Assembly: GCA_963830565.1 (NCBI GenBank)
Contig: CAWHMO010000019.1
Location: 1-64,000 of the forward strand
Length of the DNA stretch: 64,000 nt
From: DATFDN01 sp963830565
GTDB taxonomy: Bacteria; Pseudomonadota; Alphaproteobacteria; Acetobacterales; Acetobacteraceae
Direction of reading: 5' to 3'
Part shown: piece by piece, positions 8,208 through 16,968 of the stretch
How the letters are laid out: each line of letters begins with the position of its first letter
Position numbering within the stretch: position 1 is the stretch's first letter
Translations under genes and position numbers: made by a program
Notes under the pieces: generated by a model
Told to the model about the DNA's origin: nothing
Databases searched by the model: none
The model's input: only the letters and a program-made list of their open reading frames with translations

Positions 8208-9343
8208 TGGATTTCGAACTCACCGACGAGCAACGGCTGCTCAGGGACAGCGTCGATCGCCTGATGGCCGATCGCTACGCCTTCGAAAGCCGCAAAAGCT
8301 ACATGAAGGAGCCGACGGGCTGGAGCGCCGATCTCTGGAACCGCTACGCCGAGCTGGGCCTCCTGGGCCTTCCCTTCGCCGAGGAACATGGCGGCTTCGG
8401 AGGCGGCCCCGTGGAGGTGATGCTGGTCATGGAGGCTCTGGGCCGGGCGCTGGCGCTGGAGCCCTATCTCTCCACCGTGATCCTGGGCGGCACCGCGATC
8501 AAGCTCGCCGGCAGCGCCGACCAGCAAGGCGAGATCCTGCCCGCCATCGCCGAGGGCCGCACGAAGCTCGCCTTCGCGCATGGCGAGCGGCAGGCGCGCT
8601 ACGACCTGACCGACGTCGCGACCACGGCCAAGCGCAACGGCAAGGGCTGGGTGCTGGACGGGTCGAAGAGCGTGGTGCTTCATGGCGACTCCGCCGACAA
8701 GCTGGTGGTCAGCGCGCGCACCGCCGGCGCGCAGGACGACGCCGATGGCATCACGCTGTTCCTGGTAGATGCCAAAGCCGAAGGGTTGGCGCGGCGCGGC
8801 TACACGCTGCGCGACGAGACCCGCGCGGCCGAGCTTGCGCTGAACAACGTGCCGGTGACGGACGCTGATGTGCTGGGGGAGGTCGGCAAGGGCTTTCCGA
8901 TCATCGAGCGGGTGGTCCAGACCGGCGTTGCCGCCATGGGCGCCGAGGCGGTCGGCGCCATGGAAGCAATGCACGCGATGACGCTGGAGTATTCGCGCAC
9001 GCGCGAGCAATTCGGCAAGCCGATTGGCCAGAACCAGGTAGTGCAGCACCGCCTGGCGGAGATGCTGATGTCGATGGAGCAGGGCCGCAGCATGGCGATG
9101 CTCGCCACGATAAGCGTCGAGGAGCAGGACCCGGCCGAGCGTGCGCGCAGCATGTCGATGGCCAAGGTGGGCTATGGCCAGGCGGCGCGCTTCGTCTCGC
9201 AGCAGTCGATCCAGTTGCATGGCGGGATCGGCATGACCGAGGAATACGCGGTCGGCCACTACTTCCGGCGCTGCATGGTGATCGAGCACACGTTCGGCGA
9301 CACGGCGCACCATCTGGCGCGATTGGCGGCGCAGGTCGAATGA
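8207..9343 (+). CDS. Acyl-CoA dehydrogenase, PimD-like small subunit
   Basis: A 378-residue acyl-CoA dehydrogenase of the type that partners PimC-like proteins. Visible landmarks are the N-terminal helical domain (MDFELTDEQRLLRDSVDRLM), the beta-domain with the weakly conserved KSVVLHGDSADKLVVSART stretch, and the C-terminal helical domain ending in QSIQLHGGIGMTEEYAVGHYFRR, the usual adenine/FAD contact region (LHGGxGxTxE). Start and stop overlap both neighbours (TGATG at the 5' end, ATGA at the 3' end), a strong sign of an operon with the upstream dehydrogenase and the downstream hydrolase-fold gene. Substrate not determinable from sequence. Confidence 0.88.
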   Translation: MDFELTDEQRLLRDSVDRLMADRYAFESRKSYMKEPTGWSADLWNRYAELGLLGLPFAEEHGGFGGGPVEVMLVMEALGRALALEPYLSTVILGGTAIKLAGSADQQGEILPAIAEGRTKLAFAHGERQARYDLTDVATTAKRNGKGWVLDGSKSVVLHGDSADKLVVSARTAGAQDDADGITLFLVDAKAEGLARRGYTLRDETRAAELALNNVPVTDADVLGEVGKGFPIIERVVQTGVAAMGAEAVGAMEAMHAMTLEYSRTREQFGKPIGQNQVVQHRLAEMLMSMEQGRSMAMLATISVEEQDPAERARSMSMAKVGYGQAARFVSQQSIQLHGGIGMTEEYAVGHYFRRCMVIEHTFGDTAHHLARLAAQVE

Positions 9344-10104
9344 TCCGGGTCGCCGGCGTGGATCTGGAAATCGAGGAACGCGGCACCGGCCGTCCGCTCC
9401 TGTTCCTTGATGCCGGCGAGGGCGTGGCGCCGAACCGCGACTGGCTGGACCCGCTCGCGCAGCAGTTCCGGGTGATCCTTCCCGCGCATCCCGGCTGGGG
9501 CCGCGATCCGCTTCCGGACTGGATCGGCGGCATCGACGATCTGGCGTATCTCTATCTCGACCTCGCCAAGGAACTCGACCTGAACGACGCCGTGCTTGCC
9601 GGCGCCGGGTTCGGCGGCTGGATCGCGGCGGAGATGGCGGTGCGCGACACGCGCCGCTTCGCGCAACTGGTTCTGGCCGCACCGCTCGGCATCAAGCTCG
9701 GCGGCGTGCTCGACCGCGACATCCTCGACATGCACGGGGTCGACCAGGAAACCGTCCTTGCGTCTTCCTGGGCCGATCCGCGCCGCGGCGAGATCGACTT
9801 CACGCGGCGATCGGACGAGGAACTCGCGGCCGTCGCGCGCGGACGGGAGTCGCTACTCGTGTTCGGCTGGAAGCCCTACATGCACAACCCGCGCCTGCGC
9901 CGATGGCTGCACCGCATCGACGTCCCGACGCTGCTGATCTGGGGCGCCGCCGATCGCGTTGTGACCCCCGCCTACGGCCAGGGTTGGCAAGCCGCCCTGC
10001 CCGGCGCGCGGCTGGAGGTGATCGCCGGTGCCGGCCACTACCCGCATTGGGAGCAGCCCGCGCGTTTCGCCGAGCTCGTCGCCGCCTTCGCGAACCGCTC
10101 CTGA
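9340..10104 (+). CDS. Alpha/beta-hydrolase fold protein lacking the nucleophile Ser
   Basis: A 254-residue protein with alpha/beta-hydrolase layout: oxyanion region near HPGWGRDP (residues 50-57), elbow near 88-92, acid region PTLLIWGAADRVVTP and a C-terminal AGHYPHWEQPARF with the usual His. The nucleophile elbow reads GAGFGG where the family has GxSxG, so the catalytic serine is a glycine (Gly90). This is a clean codon (GGG) in an undamaged frame. It is therefore probably not a classical serine hydrolase; it may be a binding or scaffold protein or use other chemistry. It overlaps the upstream dehydrogenase by ATGA and is followed 18 bases later by an LLM oxidoreductase gene. Confidence 0.8.
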   Translation: MIRVAGVDLEIEERGTGRPLLFLDAGEGVAPNRDWLDPLAQQFRVILPAHPGWGRDPLPDWIGGIDDLAYLYLDLAKELDLNDAVLAGAGFGGWIAAEMAVRDTRRFAQLVLAAPLGIKLGGVLDRDILDMHGVDQETVLASSWADPRRGEIDFTRRSDEELAAVARGRESLLVFGWKPYMHNPRLRRWLHRIDVPTLLIWGAADRVVTPAYGQGWQAALPGARLEVIAGAGHYPHWEQPARFAELVAAFANRS

Positions 10105-10122
10105 CGCCGGAGACACGCGCCA

Positions 10123-11315
10123 ATGCGAACCTGGTATTTCTCCGAGATGGCCTATCACCCGGCCTGGGATGAAGGGCTCGCGCGCGGCAGCATGCGGGTG
10201 GTGCTGCCGAACGGCAACGTCGATCCCCAGGTCGCGCACGGCCTGCTCAATCGCTACCTCGACGAGTTCGCCCTCTGCGACGAAGAGGGGCTCGATATCA
10301 TGGTCAACGAGCACCACAGCACCGCGACCTGCATGACGGTCTCGGTGCCCATGGCGCTCGCGGTCATCGCGCGGGAGACGAAGCGCGCGCGGCTGCTGTC
10401 GCTCGGCAACCCGATCGCCAACCGCCCGGACCCGGTGCGCGTGGCCGAGGAGGTGGCCTGGCTCGACGTGCTCTCGGGCGGGCGGACCGAGCTTGGCCTG
10501 GTAAAGGGGGCGCCGTACGAGATCGCGCCCGCCAACTCCAATCCCGCGCGGCTCATGCGCCGCTACTGGGAGGCGCACGACCTCATCCTCAAGGCGCTTT
10601 CCACCACCGATGGGCCGTTTTCCTGGGAGGGCGAGTTTTTCCAGGTACAGAAACGTCAACATCTGGCCGCGGCCCATCCAGCAGCCCACGCCGCCGATCT
10701 GGATGACGGGGCTGAGCGTGGAGACGGGCAGGGCGGCGGCCGAACGCGGACACGTGGTTGGCACGCTGCTGTCCGGTGGCATCGCCAAGCCGATGTTCGA
10801 CGCCTACCGCAAGCGGGCCCGCGAACTGGGCTGGGAGGCCGGCCCCGACCGCCTCGCCTACGCGGCCGTTATCGGCGTCGGCCATACGCGGGAAGAAGGC
10901 CTGCGTATGCGCCGACCTGATCGCCGGCTACGTGCGCACCTCGCCCATCGTGGCCGAGCCTTTCGTCAACCCACCCGGCTACAACTCGCTCGGCGCGAAC
11001 GTGGCGGCGATGAAGGCGGGCAAGCGCCCGAAGAGCATCATCGCCGACCGCAACGGCCGTCCAATCAATGCGATGGAGGCGAGCGTCCACGACCTGATGG
11101 CGAACGACACCGTATTCGCCGGTACCCCCGATGACGTGTTCGCCCAGATACGCGACTTCAACGCCCGCATGGGCGGCGTCGGGCATCTGCTGTTCTTCGG
11201 CCAGGGCGGCCTGCTCGATCACAAGGACACGGTCGAGAACATCAAGCTGTTTGCCCGCGAGGTGGCTCCGCGCATCGCCGAGCTTGGTGCGCCGGAGGCT
11301 GTTGCCGCGGAATAG
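10123..11315 (+). pseudogene. LLM-class flavin-dependent oxidoreductase, two frameshifts
   Basis: With two single-base corrections this is a luciferase-like monooxygenase of about 396 residues. Frame one gives MRTWYFSEMAYHPAWDEG through SWEGEFFQ. An extra G at about 10645 (CCAGGTAC for CCAGTAC) shifts to YRNVNIWPRPIQQPTPPIW through GHTREEGLR, and a second extra base near 10906 shifts to CADLIAGYVRTSPIVAEPF through the end. Each segment continues the previous one as a family member should. The family uses FMN or F420 and often oxidises small organic substrates. GGAG lies upstream of the start. It closes the acyl-CoA dehydrogenase operon. Either both slips are sequencing errors or the gene is inactive. 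Confidence 0.75.
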
Positions 11316-11318
11316 GGA

Positions 11319-12200
11319 ATGACGGCGGAGAATTCCATCTCCGCGCGGCAGGGGTTTGGGGGAGCGGTGGCGGTCAGGCGTCGCCGCCTCGCCCCGTCCC
11401 TTGCCGTCTCAATTCTGGTCCACGCCCTGTTGCTGGCTCTGGCGATCCTGCTGGCCCGCCATCGGATCGAGCCGCCCGAGTGGCTTCCCCCGCCGTCCTT
11501 CGACGTCGTCCTCGATTCCGGTGGAGCGTCGAAGCCCAGCGTCGCCGCCCCGGAACCGCGGAAAACGTCTGAAACGCCGCCCGAAGCCGCGCCTGCGCCG
11601 CCTCCGGCCCCTACGCCAGTCGCACCGCCAACGCCATCGCCGCCGAGCGCCGCGCCCGAGATGGCCCCAGTGTCCCCCTCGCCGGCCGAACCTCTACCGC
11701 CGCGCCCCGAGGGGCGCGAACCCGCGGCGAAGCCGGCGGTCACGCGCCCGGCGCCGCATCCGGCCTTTCCCGCTCCTATGGTGTTCTCGCTAGGCGCTCC
11801 GACGGCGTCATCCTCGCCACGGCGCCGCGTCGGTCACGGGATCGATCTCTCACTCGGCCAGGGCGTCGTCGGGGCGGCGGATACCAGGATATTCGGCCGG
11901 TCCGACAGCAAGGAAGTGGGGCCGGACTGGTACAACCGCTTCGCCGCCTGGTGGAACCGGCACAGCTATTATCCCCCGCAGGCCGGGGAGAACGGCCAAC
12001 AGGGCGATGTGGTCCTCGACCTTGTCGTGCAGCGCAGCGGGCGGGTTGAACGCGTGAAACTGGCCTCGCCCTCCGGCTCGCAATGGCTCGATCTCGCCGC
12101 CCTCGGCGTCTTCCGCGACGCGCGTCTGCCATCTCTGCCCGCCAACGCCGCCGCTTCGGTGCCAATCACGCTCAGAATCCATTATCAGATCGTGCGCTGA
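11319..12200 (+). CDS. TonB-like energy transducer
   Basis: TonB proteins pass proton-motive force from ExbB/ExbD to outer-membrane receptors. The 293-residue protein has a short basic cytoplasmic N-terminus (RRRR at about 20), one membrane segment (about 28-45, SILVHALLLALAILLA), a long Pro/Ala/Glu-rich periplasmic spacer (about 60-150) and a C-terminal TonB-type domain (about 200-293: WWNRHSYYPPQ, GDVVLDLVVQRSGRVERVKL, SSGSxxLD-like). These features match TonB, though the YP motif is YYPPQ. No ExbBD or receptor genes are near. It begins 3 bases after the LLM gene, so it may be cotranscribed with the catabolic block. Confidence 0.75.
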   Translation: MTAENSISARQGFGGAVAVRRRRLAPSLAVSILVHALLLALAILLARHRIEPPEWLPPPSFDVVLDSGGASKPSVAAPEPRKTSETPPEAAPAPPPAPTPVAPPTPSPPSAAPEMAPVSPSPAEPLPPRPEGREPAAKPAVTRPAPHPAFPAPMVFSLGAPTASSSPRRRVGHGIDLSLGQGVVGAADTRIFGRSDSKEVGPDWYNRFAAWWNRHSYYPPQAGENGQQGDVVLDLVVQRSGRVERVKLASPSGSQWLDLAALGVFRDARLPSLPANAAASVPITLRIHYQIVR

Positions 12201-12213
12201 CGCGGCCGCGCGC

Positions 12214-12230
12214 AAGGTTCAGGGAACCTT
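12214..12230 (+). terminator. Small hairpin between tonB-like gene and glgX
   Basis: A perfect 7-bp inverted repeat (AAGGTTC-AGG-GAACCTT) with a 3-base loop lies 14 bases after the stop. No T-run follows (TCGGGTT), so an intrinsic terminator is doubtful. Confidence 0.3.
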
Positions 12231-12284
12231 TCGGGTTCGTACCTCATTTTGGGTTCACCCGCCCCGATCGGAGAACACTGCCGC

Positions 12285-14534
12285 ATGCCCCCGTCGATCC
12301 TGAAGTCTCGCGTTCGCGAGGGATCTCCCTTTCCACTGGGCGCGACGTGGGACGGCCTGGGCGTCAATTTCGCCCTGTTCTCGGCCAACGCCACCAAGGT
12401 CGAGCTATGCCTGTTCGACGATGCCGGCACCACCGAGCTGGAGCGGATCGAATTGCCCGAGTACACAAGCGAGATCTTTCACGGCTACCTGCCCGACACA
12501 AGACCCGGCACGATCTACGCCTACCGTGTTCACGGCCCCTATGAGCCGGAGGCGGGACATCGGTTCAATCCGAACAAACTCCTGCTCGATCCATACGCGA
12601 AGGCGCATGTGGGGGAACTGCGCTGGGATCACGCCTGCTTCGGCTACACGATCGGCGCCGAGGGCGACGACCTTACGTTCGACGAGCGCGACAGCGCGCC
12701 GTTCGTGCCTAAGTGCCGCGTGATCGACCCGGCTTTCACTTGGGGCCGCGTTCGCCGCCCGGAAATACAGTGGGAACGCACGATCCTCTATGAGACCCAC
12801 GTGCGCGGCTACACCAAACTGCATCCGGCGGTGCCGCCGCCACTGCGCGGCACATACGCCGGCCTCGGACAGAAGGATGTCGTGGACTACGTCCGCTCGC
12901 TCGGCGTCACCTCGGTCGAGTTGCTGCCCATTCATACCTTCGTCAACGACAGCTACTTGCTGGACAAGGGGCTGACCAACTACTGGGGCTACAACTCGAT
13001 CGGCTTCTTCGCGCCCGACCCCCGCTACGCCGCCGTCCCGGCGTTCGTCTTCTCCGAGTTCAAGGAGATGGTGGCCCGCCTGCACGATGCCGGGCTCGAG
13101 GTGATCCTGGACGTGGTCTACAATCACACGGCGGAAGGCAACGAGCGCGGGCCGACGCTGTCGTTTCGCGGTATCGACAATGTCTCCTACTATCGCCTGC
13201 TGTCGGACACTCCGCGCTACTATGTCAACGACACCGGGACCGGCAACACGCTCAATCTGGACCATCCGCGTGCCTTGCAGATGGTGACTGATTCGCTGCG
13301 CTACTGGGTCTCCGAGATGCACGTCGACGGGTTCCGATTTGATCTCGGCACAATTCTCGGCCGCGAGGCGGGTGGGTTCGATCAGGGCAACGGGTTCCTT
13401 GTCTCGTGCCTCCAGGACCCGGTGCTGTCGCAGGTCAAGCTGATCGCCGAGCCCTGGGATATCGGCCCCGGCGGTTATCAGGTCGGCGGGTTTCCGCCTG
13501 GCTGGGCCGAGTGGAACGACAAGTTCCGCGACACCGTCCGCGCCTTCTGGAAAGGCGACGAGGGCAAGCTGCCTGAGCTTGCCACGCGGGTCGCGGCATC
13601 CGCCGACGCGTTCAACCACCGCGGCCGCAAGCCGTGGGCCAGCGTGAATTTCGTCACCGCGCACGACGGCTTCACGCTGCAAGATCTTGTTTCCTACAAC
13701 GAAAAGCACAACGAGGCGAACGGCGAGGACAACAACGACGGCACCTCCAACAATCACTCCTGGAATCACGGGGCGGAGGGCCCGACCGACGATCCCGACA
13801 TCCTCGACCTGCGCGACCGTCAGAAGCGCAACTTGCTCGCCACTCTGCTGCTGTCGCAGGGCACGCCGATGATGCTGGCCGGTGACGAGTTCGGCCGCAC
13901 CCAGCGGGGCAACAACAACGCCTATTGCCAAGACAACGAGATCAGTTGGGTGAACTGGGATATCGATGATTACAACCGCACGCTGATCGACTTCGTACGC
14001 CGGCTCATCGCCGTCCGCAATTCCTTCCCTATCCTGCGCCGCAACCGCTTTCTCAGTGGCGAGTATAATGCCGATCTGGACGTGCGGGACGTTCGCTGGC
14101 TGACGCCATCGGCGACCGACATGGGCGACGAGCAGTGGAACGACCCCAATGCGCGTTGCTTCGGGATGCTGCTAGATGGACGCGCTCAGGCGAGCGGCAT
14201 CAAGCGGCCGGCGATGGATGCGACCGCGTTGCTGGTGCTGAACGCGCATCATGACGTGGTGCGCTTCCGCATACCGGAAGTCGTGGGGGGGTCGCGCTGG
14301 CGCCGGCTGATCGACACCAACGTTCCCGAGGGCCAGGGCAGGCTGGAAGTGCCGAGCGGCGACGAGTACGAGGTGACGGGCCGCTCGGTCCTGCTGCTCG
14401 CGCTGGAGCCCGATCAGGCGGGCTCGGTCGCGATGCGGCGCGCCCGCCAGGCGTTGCGCCAGGTCGCCGAGACGCCCACGCAGGTCCCCGAGCCGAAGGC
14501 CGCGCCCGAACCGGCGGAGGCGTCGAGCGCTTGA
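12285..14534 (+). CDS. glgX: Glycogen debranching enzyme GlgX
   Basis: GlgX hydrolyses alpha-1,6 branches of phosphorylase-limited glycogen. The 749-residue protein starts with a CBM48 domain (about 1-110: PFPLGATWDGLGVNFALFSANATKV) followed by a GH13 barrel. Catalytic landmarks are FRFDLG (nucleophile Asp, about residue 350), IAEPWDIGPGGYQVG (acid Glu, about 390) and TAHDGFTLQDLVSYNEKHN (third Asp, about 460). Other family marks are ETHVRGYTKLHP and VYNHTAEGNE. The ATG at 12285 is preferred over one at 12249 because GGAG precedes it at a suitable distance. The protein extends about 90 residues beyond E. coli GlgX, ending in a Pro/Glu/Ala tail. No other glycogen genes are in the window. Confidence 0.93.
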   Translation: MPPSILKSRVREGSPFPLGATWDGLGVNFALFSANATKVELCLFDDAGTTELERIELPEYTSEIFHGYLPDTRPGTIYAYRVHGPYEPEAGHRFNPNKLLLDPYAKAHVGELRWDHACFGYTIGAEGDDLTFDERDSAPFVPKCRVIDPAFTWGRVRRPEIQWERTILYETHVRGYTKLHPAVPPPLRGTYAGLGQKDVVDYVRSLGVTSVELLPIHTFVNDSYLLDKGLTNYWGYNSIGFFAPDPRYAAVPAFVFSEFKEMVARLHDAGLEVILDVVYNHTAEGNERGPTLSFRGIDNVSYYRLLSDTPRYYVNDTGTGNTLNLDHPRALQMVTDSLRYWVSEMHVDGFRFDLGTILGREAGGFDQGNGFLVSCLQDPVLSQVKLIAEPWDIGPGGYQVGGFPPGWAEWNDKFRDTVRAFWKGDEGKLPELATRVAASADAFNHRGRKPWASVNFVTAHDGFTLQDLVSYNEKHNEANGEDNNDGTSNNHSWNHGAEGPTDDPDILDLRDRQKRNLLATLLLSQGTPMMLAGDEFGRTQRGNNNAYCQDNEISWVNWDIDDYNRTLIDFVRRLIAVRNSFPILRRNRFLSGEYNADLDVRDVRWLTPSATDMGDEQWNDPNARCFGMLLDGRAQASGIKRPAMDATALLVLNAHHDVVRFRIPEVVGGSRWRRLIDTNVPEGQGRLEVPSGDEYEVTGRSVLLLALEPDQAGSVAMRRARQALRQVAETPTQVPEPKAAPEPAEASSA

Positions 14535-14578
14535 TCGCCCGCGCCGGCCCGGCGAGAACCGGACCGGGAGGGTGCGTG

Positions 14579-16139
14579 ATGGAAAAGTCGAACGGGAACG
14601 CGGTCGGCTGGTTCGTTGACCGGCACACGGAGGACGGGCGCGGCGATGCGCTGGCCTTCACCGATCCGAGCCGCCGCTTGTCGTATGGCGCGTTGCGCGC
14701 CGCGACCAGCCGCTTCGCTTCGGCGCTGCGCTCGCTCGGTGTGGGTCCGGAGCGCCGCGTCGCCCTGGTCATGCTCGATACCGTTGACTTCCCCGTCGCC
14801 TTCTGGGGCGCGCTGCGCGCGGGCGTCGTGCCGGTGCCGGTCAACACCCTGCTGACCCCCGAGCAGACGGGCTACGTGCTGGCTGACAGCCGGGCCGAGG
14901 CGCTGGTGATCTCGATGCCTCTGCTGGGCGCGCTGCGCCCGGTGCTGGGCGACATGCCCCGTCTGCGGCACGTCATTGTCGCGGCGACCGACGGCGGCGC
15001 ACCCCCGGTTCGTGATGGAGAGACCGCGTTCCCCGCCTTGCTTGCCGACGGACGGGTGGATGTGGCGCCGACTCTCGCTTCGGAGGATGAGACGGCATTC
15101 TGGCTCTATTCCTCGGGGTCTACCGGGCTGCCGAAAGGAGTGCGGCACGTCCACGGCAGCCTGCGCGCAACCGCCGAGACCTATGGCGCACAGGTGCTCG
15201 GCATCCGGGCCGACGATCTGGTGTTCTCGGCCGCCAAGCTGTTCTTCGCGTATGGCCTCGGCAACGCGATGACCTTTCCCATGTCGGTCGGCGCGGCCGC
15301 GGTCCTGCTGCCCGATCGGCCGACGCCGGATGCGGTGCTCGCGATCATGCGGCGGTTCCAGCCGACGATCTTTGGCGGCGTGCCGACCTTGTATGCGGGG
15401 CTGCTGTCGCATCCCGCGCTGGGGCGCGGAGCCGGATCGGCGCGACTCCGGCGCTGCATCTCGGCTGGCGAGGCGCTGCCCGAACAGGTGGGAAGGCGCT
15501 GGGAGGCGACGGTGGGAACGGGAGATCCTGGACGGGCTCGGCAGCACGGAGATGCTGCACATCTTCCTCTCGAACCGCCCCGGCGCGGTGCGCTACGGCA
15601 GCACCGGCCAGCCAGTTCCCGGCTATGAGCTGCGGATCGTGGACGCGCAGGGCGCGACCGTGCCCGAAGGCGAGACGGGGGAATTGATTGTGCGCGGTCC
15701 CAGTGCCGCCGAGGGATACTGGAACCAGCGGGACAAGACGCGCCGGACTTTCCGGGGCGAGTGGACGCACACCGGCGACACGTACATGCTCGCCGACGGG
15801 TTCTACCGCTATTGCGGCCGCGCCGACGACATGATGAAGGTCGGCGGCATCTGGGTCTCTCCGTTCGAGGTGGAGGAGACCTTGATCGCGCACCCGGCCG
15901 TGCAGGAGGCGGCGGTGGTCGGGCTCCCCGACGATGATGGCCTGATCAAGCCCAAGGCTTTCGTCGTGCTTCGCCCTGACTTCCTGGCGGGCGCGGGAGA
16001 CTTGAGCGAGGAACTGAAGGCACACGTCCAGGCGCGGATCGGCGTCTGGAAATATCCCCGTTGGGTGGAAGTGGTGCAAAGCCTGCCCAAGACCGCCACC
16101 GGCAAGATCCAGCGGTTCAAGCTGCGGGACGCTGGATGA
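14579..16139 (+). pseudogene. Benzoate-CoA-ligase-family adenylate-forming enzyme, one frameshift
   Basis: The two frames together give an about 519-residue ANL-superfamily ligase resembling benzoate-CoA ligases, which make benzoyl-CoA from benzoate, ATP and CoA. Visible are the P-loop (YSSGSTGLPKGVRH), FFAYGLGNAMTFPM, ISAGEALPEQVG, then in the second frame DGLGSTEMLHIFLSNRPG, YRYCGRADDMMKVGGIWVSP and the C-terminal catalytic Lys motif PKTATGKIQRFKLR. A single extra G near 15512 (ACGGTGGGAA) explains the break. A strong GGGAGGG ribosome site precedes the ATG at 14579. The stop overlaps the following hydrolase start (ATGA), so translational coupling would fail if the frameshift is real. Confidence 0.8.
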
Positions 16140-16924
16140 GCCTCGCGGGCCGGCGCGCGGACATCACTTTGTCCGCCGGGCGGCTCGAAGCCGCCTGGTG
16201 GGGACCGCCGCCCGAGCACGCTCCGACCCTCGTGCTGCTGCACGAGGGTCTGGGGTCCGTTGGCCTCTGGCGCGACTTTCCCGCCCGCCTTGCCGCCGCG
16301 ACCGAGTGCGGCGTGCTCGCGTACTCGCGGTTTGGGTATGGCCGTTCGGACAGCGTGACCTTGCCGCGCCCGCTCCATTACATGCACCACGAGGCGCTGG
16401 ACGTGCTTCCTGGCGTACTGGACGCCGCCCATATCCGGCGCGGCGTGCTGGTGGGCCACTCGGACGGCGCCTCGATCGCGGCCATCCATGCCGGGCGGAT
16501 CGCCGACCCTCGCGTACGAGGCTTGGCGCTGCTGGCGCCCCACTTCTTCGTCGAGGACGTCTGCATCGCAAGTATCGCGGCGATCCGGAGCGAGGACCAT
16601 GCTGGCCTCCGCGCCCGCCTCGCACGCCATCACGACGATGTGGACGCCGCCTTCCTAGGCTGGGCGGACGCCTGGCTGGACCCCGGCTTTCCCGTCGCTT
16701 TCGATCTGTCCGCCGAGATTGCGCGGATCAGCATTCCGACGCTGATCCTGCAAGGTGAGCACGACCCCTATGGTACCGCGGCACACGCGCGCTTGGCGGA
16801 GCGACTGGTTACGGGAGGCGTGCGCACCGTCATGATGGCGGCCCGACACGCCCCCCATGCGGAGGCGGCTGAGCAGACGCTGGACGAGGTCGCGCGATGC
16901 GTGCGGGAGGTGACAGCCGACTGA
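16136..16924 (+). CDS. Alpha/beta hydrolase
   Basis: A 262-residue alpha/beta-fold hydrolase. Unlike the protein at 9340-10104 it keeps the full triad: nucleophile Ser in VGHSDGAS (about residue 104), acid in LQGEHDPYG, and His in AARHAPHAE near the C-terminus. HEGLGSVGLWRDFP near residue 35 supplies the oxyanion region. The start overlaps the stop of the CoA-ligase gene (ATGA), and the arrangement ligase plus hydrolase suggests an aromatic-acid or thioester-related role, but the substrate cannot be assigned. The gene ends 44 bases before the convergent aldehyde oxidoreductase operon. Confidence 0.85.
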   Translation: MSLAGRRADITLSAGRLEAAWWGPPPEHAPTLVLLHEGLGSVGLWRDFPARLAAATECGVLAYSRFGYGRSDSVTLPRPLHYMHHEALDVLPGVLDAAHIRRGVLVGHSDGASIAAIHAGRIADPRVRGLALLAPHFFVEDVCIASIAAIRSEDHAGLRARLARHHDDVDAAFLGWADAWLDPGFPVAFDLSAEIARISIPTLILQGEHDPYGTAAHARLAERLVTGGVRTVMMAARHAPHAEAAEQTLDEVARCVREVTAD

Positions 16925-16940
16925 TGCCTTCTTCCCCCTT

Positions 16941-16961
16941 TCCCGCAAGCGGAGAGCGGGA
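16941..16961. terminator. Hairpin between convergent operons
   Basis: A 6-bp stem TCCCGC/GCGGGA with a 9-base loop sits in the 44-base gap between two converging operons. Position suggests a shared transcription end, but the lack of T-runs makes it a weak candidate. The sequence resembles REP-like palindromes common in high-GC genomes. Confidence 0.3.
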
Positions 16962-16968
16962 GTCATGA

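Noticed and set aside
10123..11315. Programmed ribosomal frameshifting as an explanation for the disrupted genes
   Set aside because: The slip sites share no slippery heptamer or downstream structure and occur in unrelated families that are normally single-frame.
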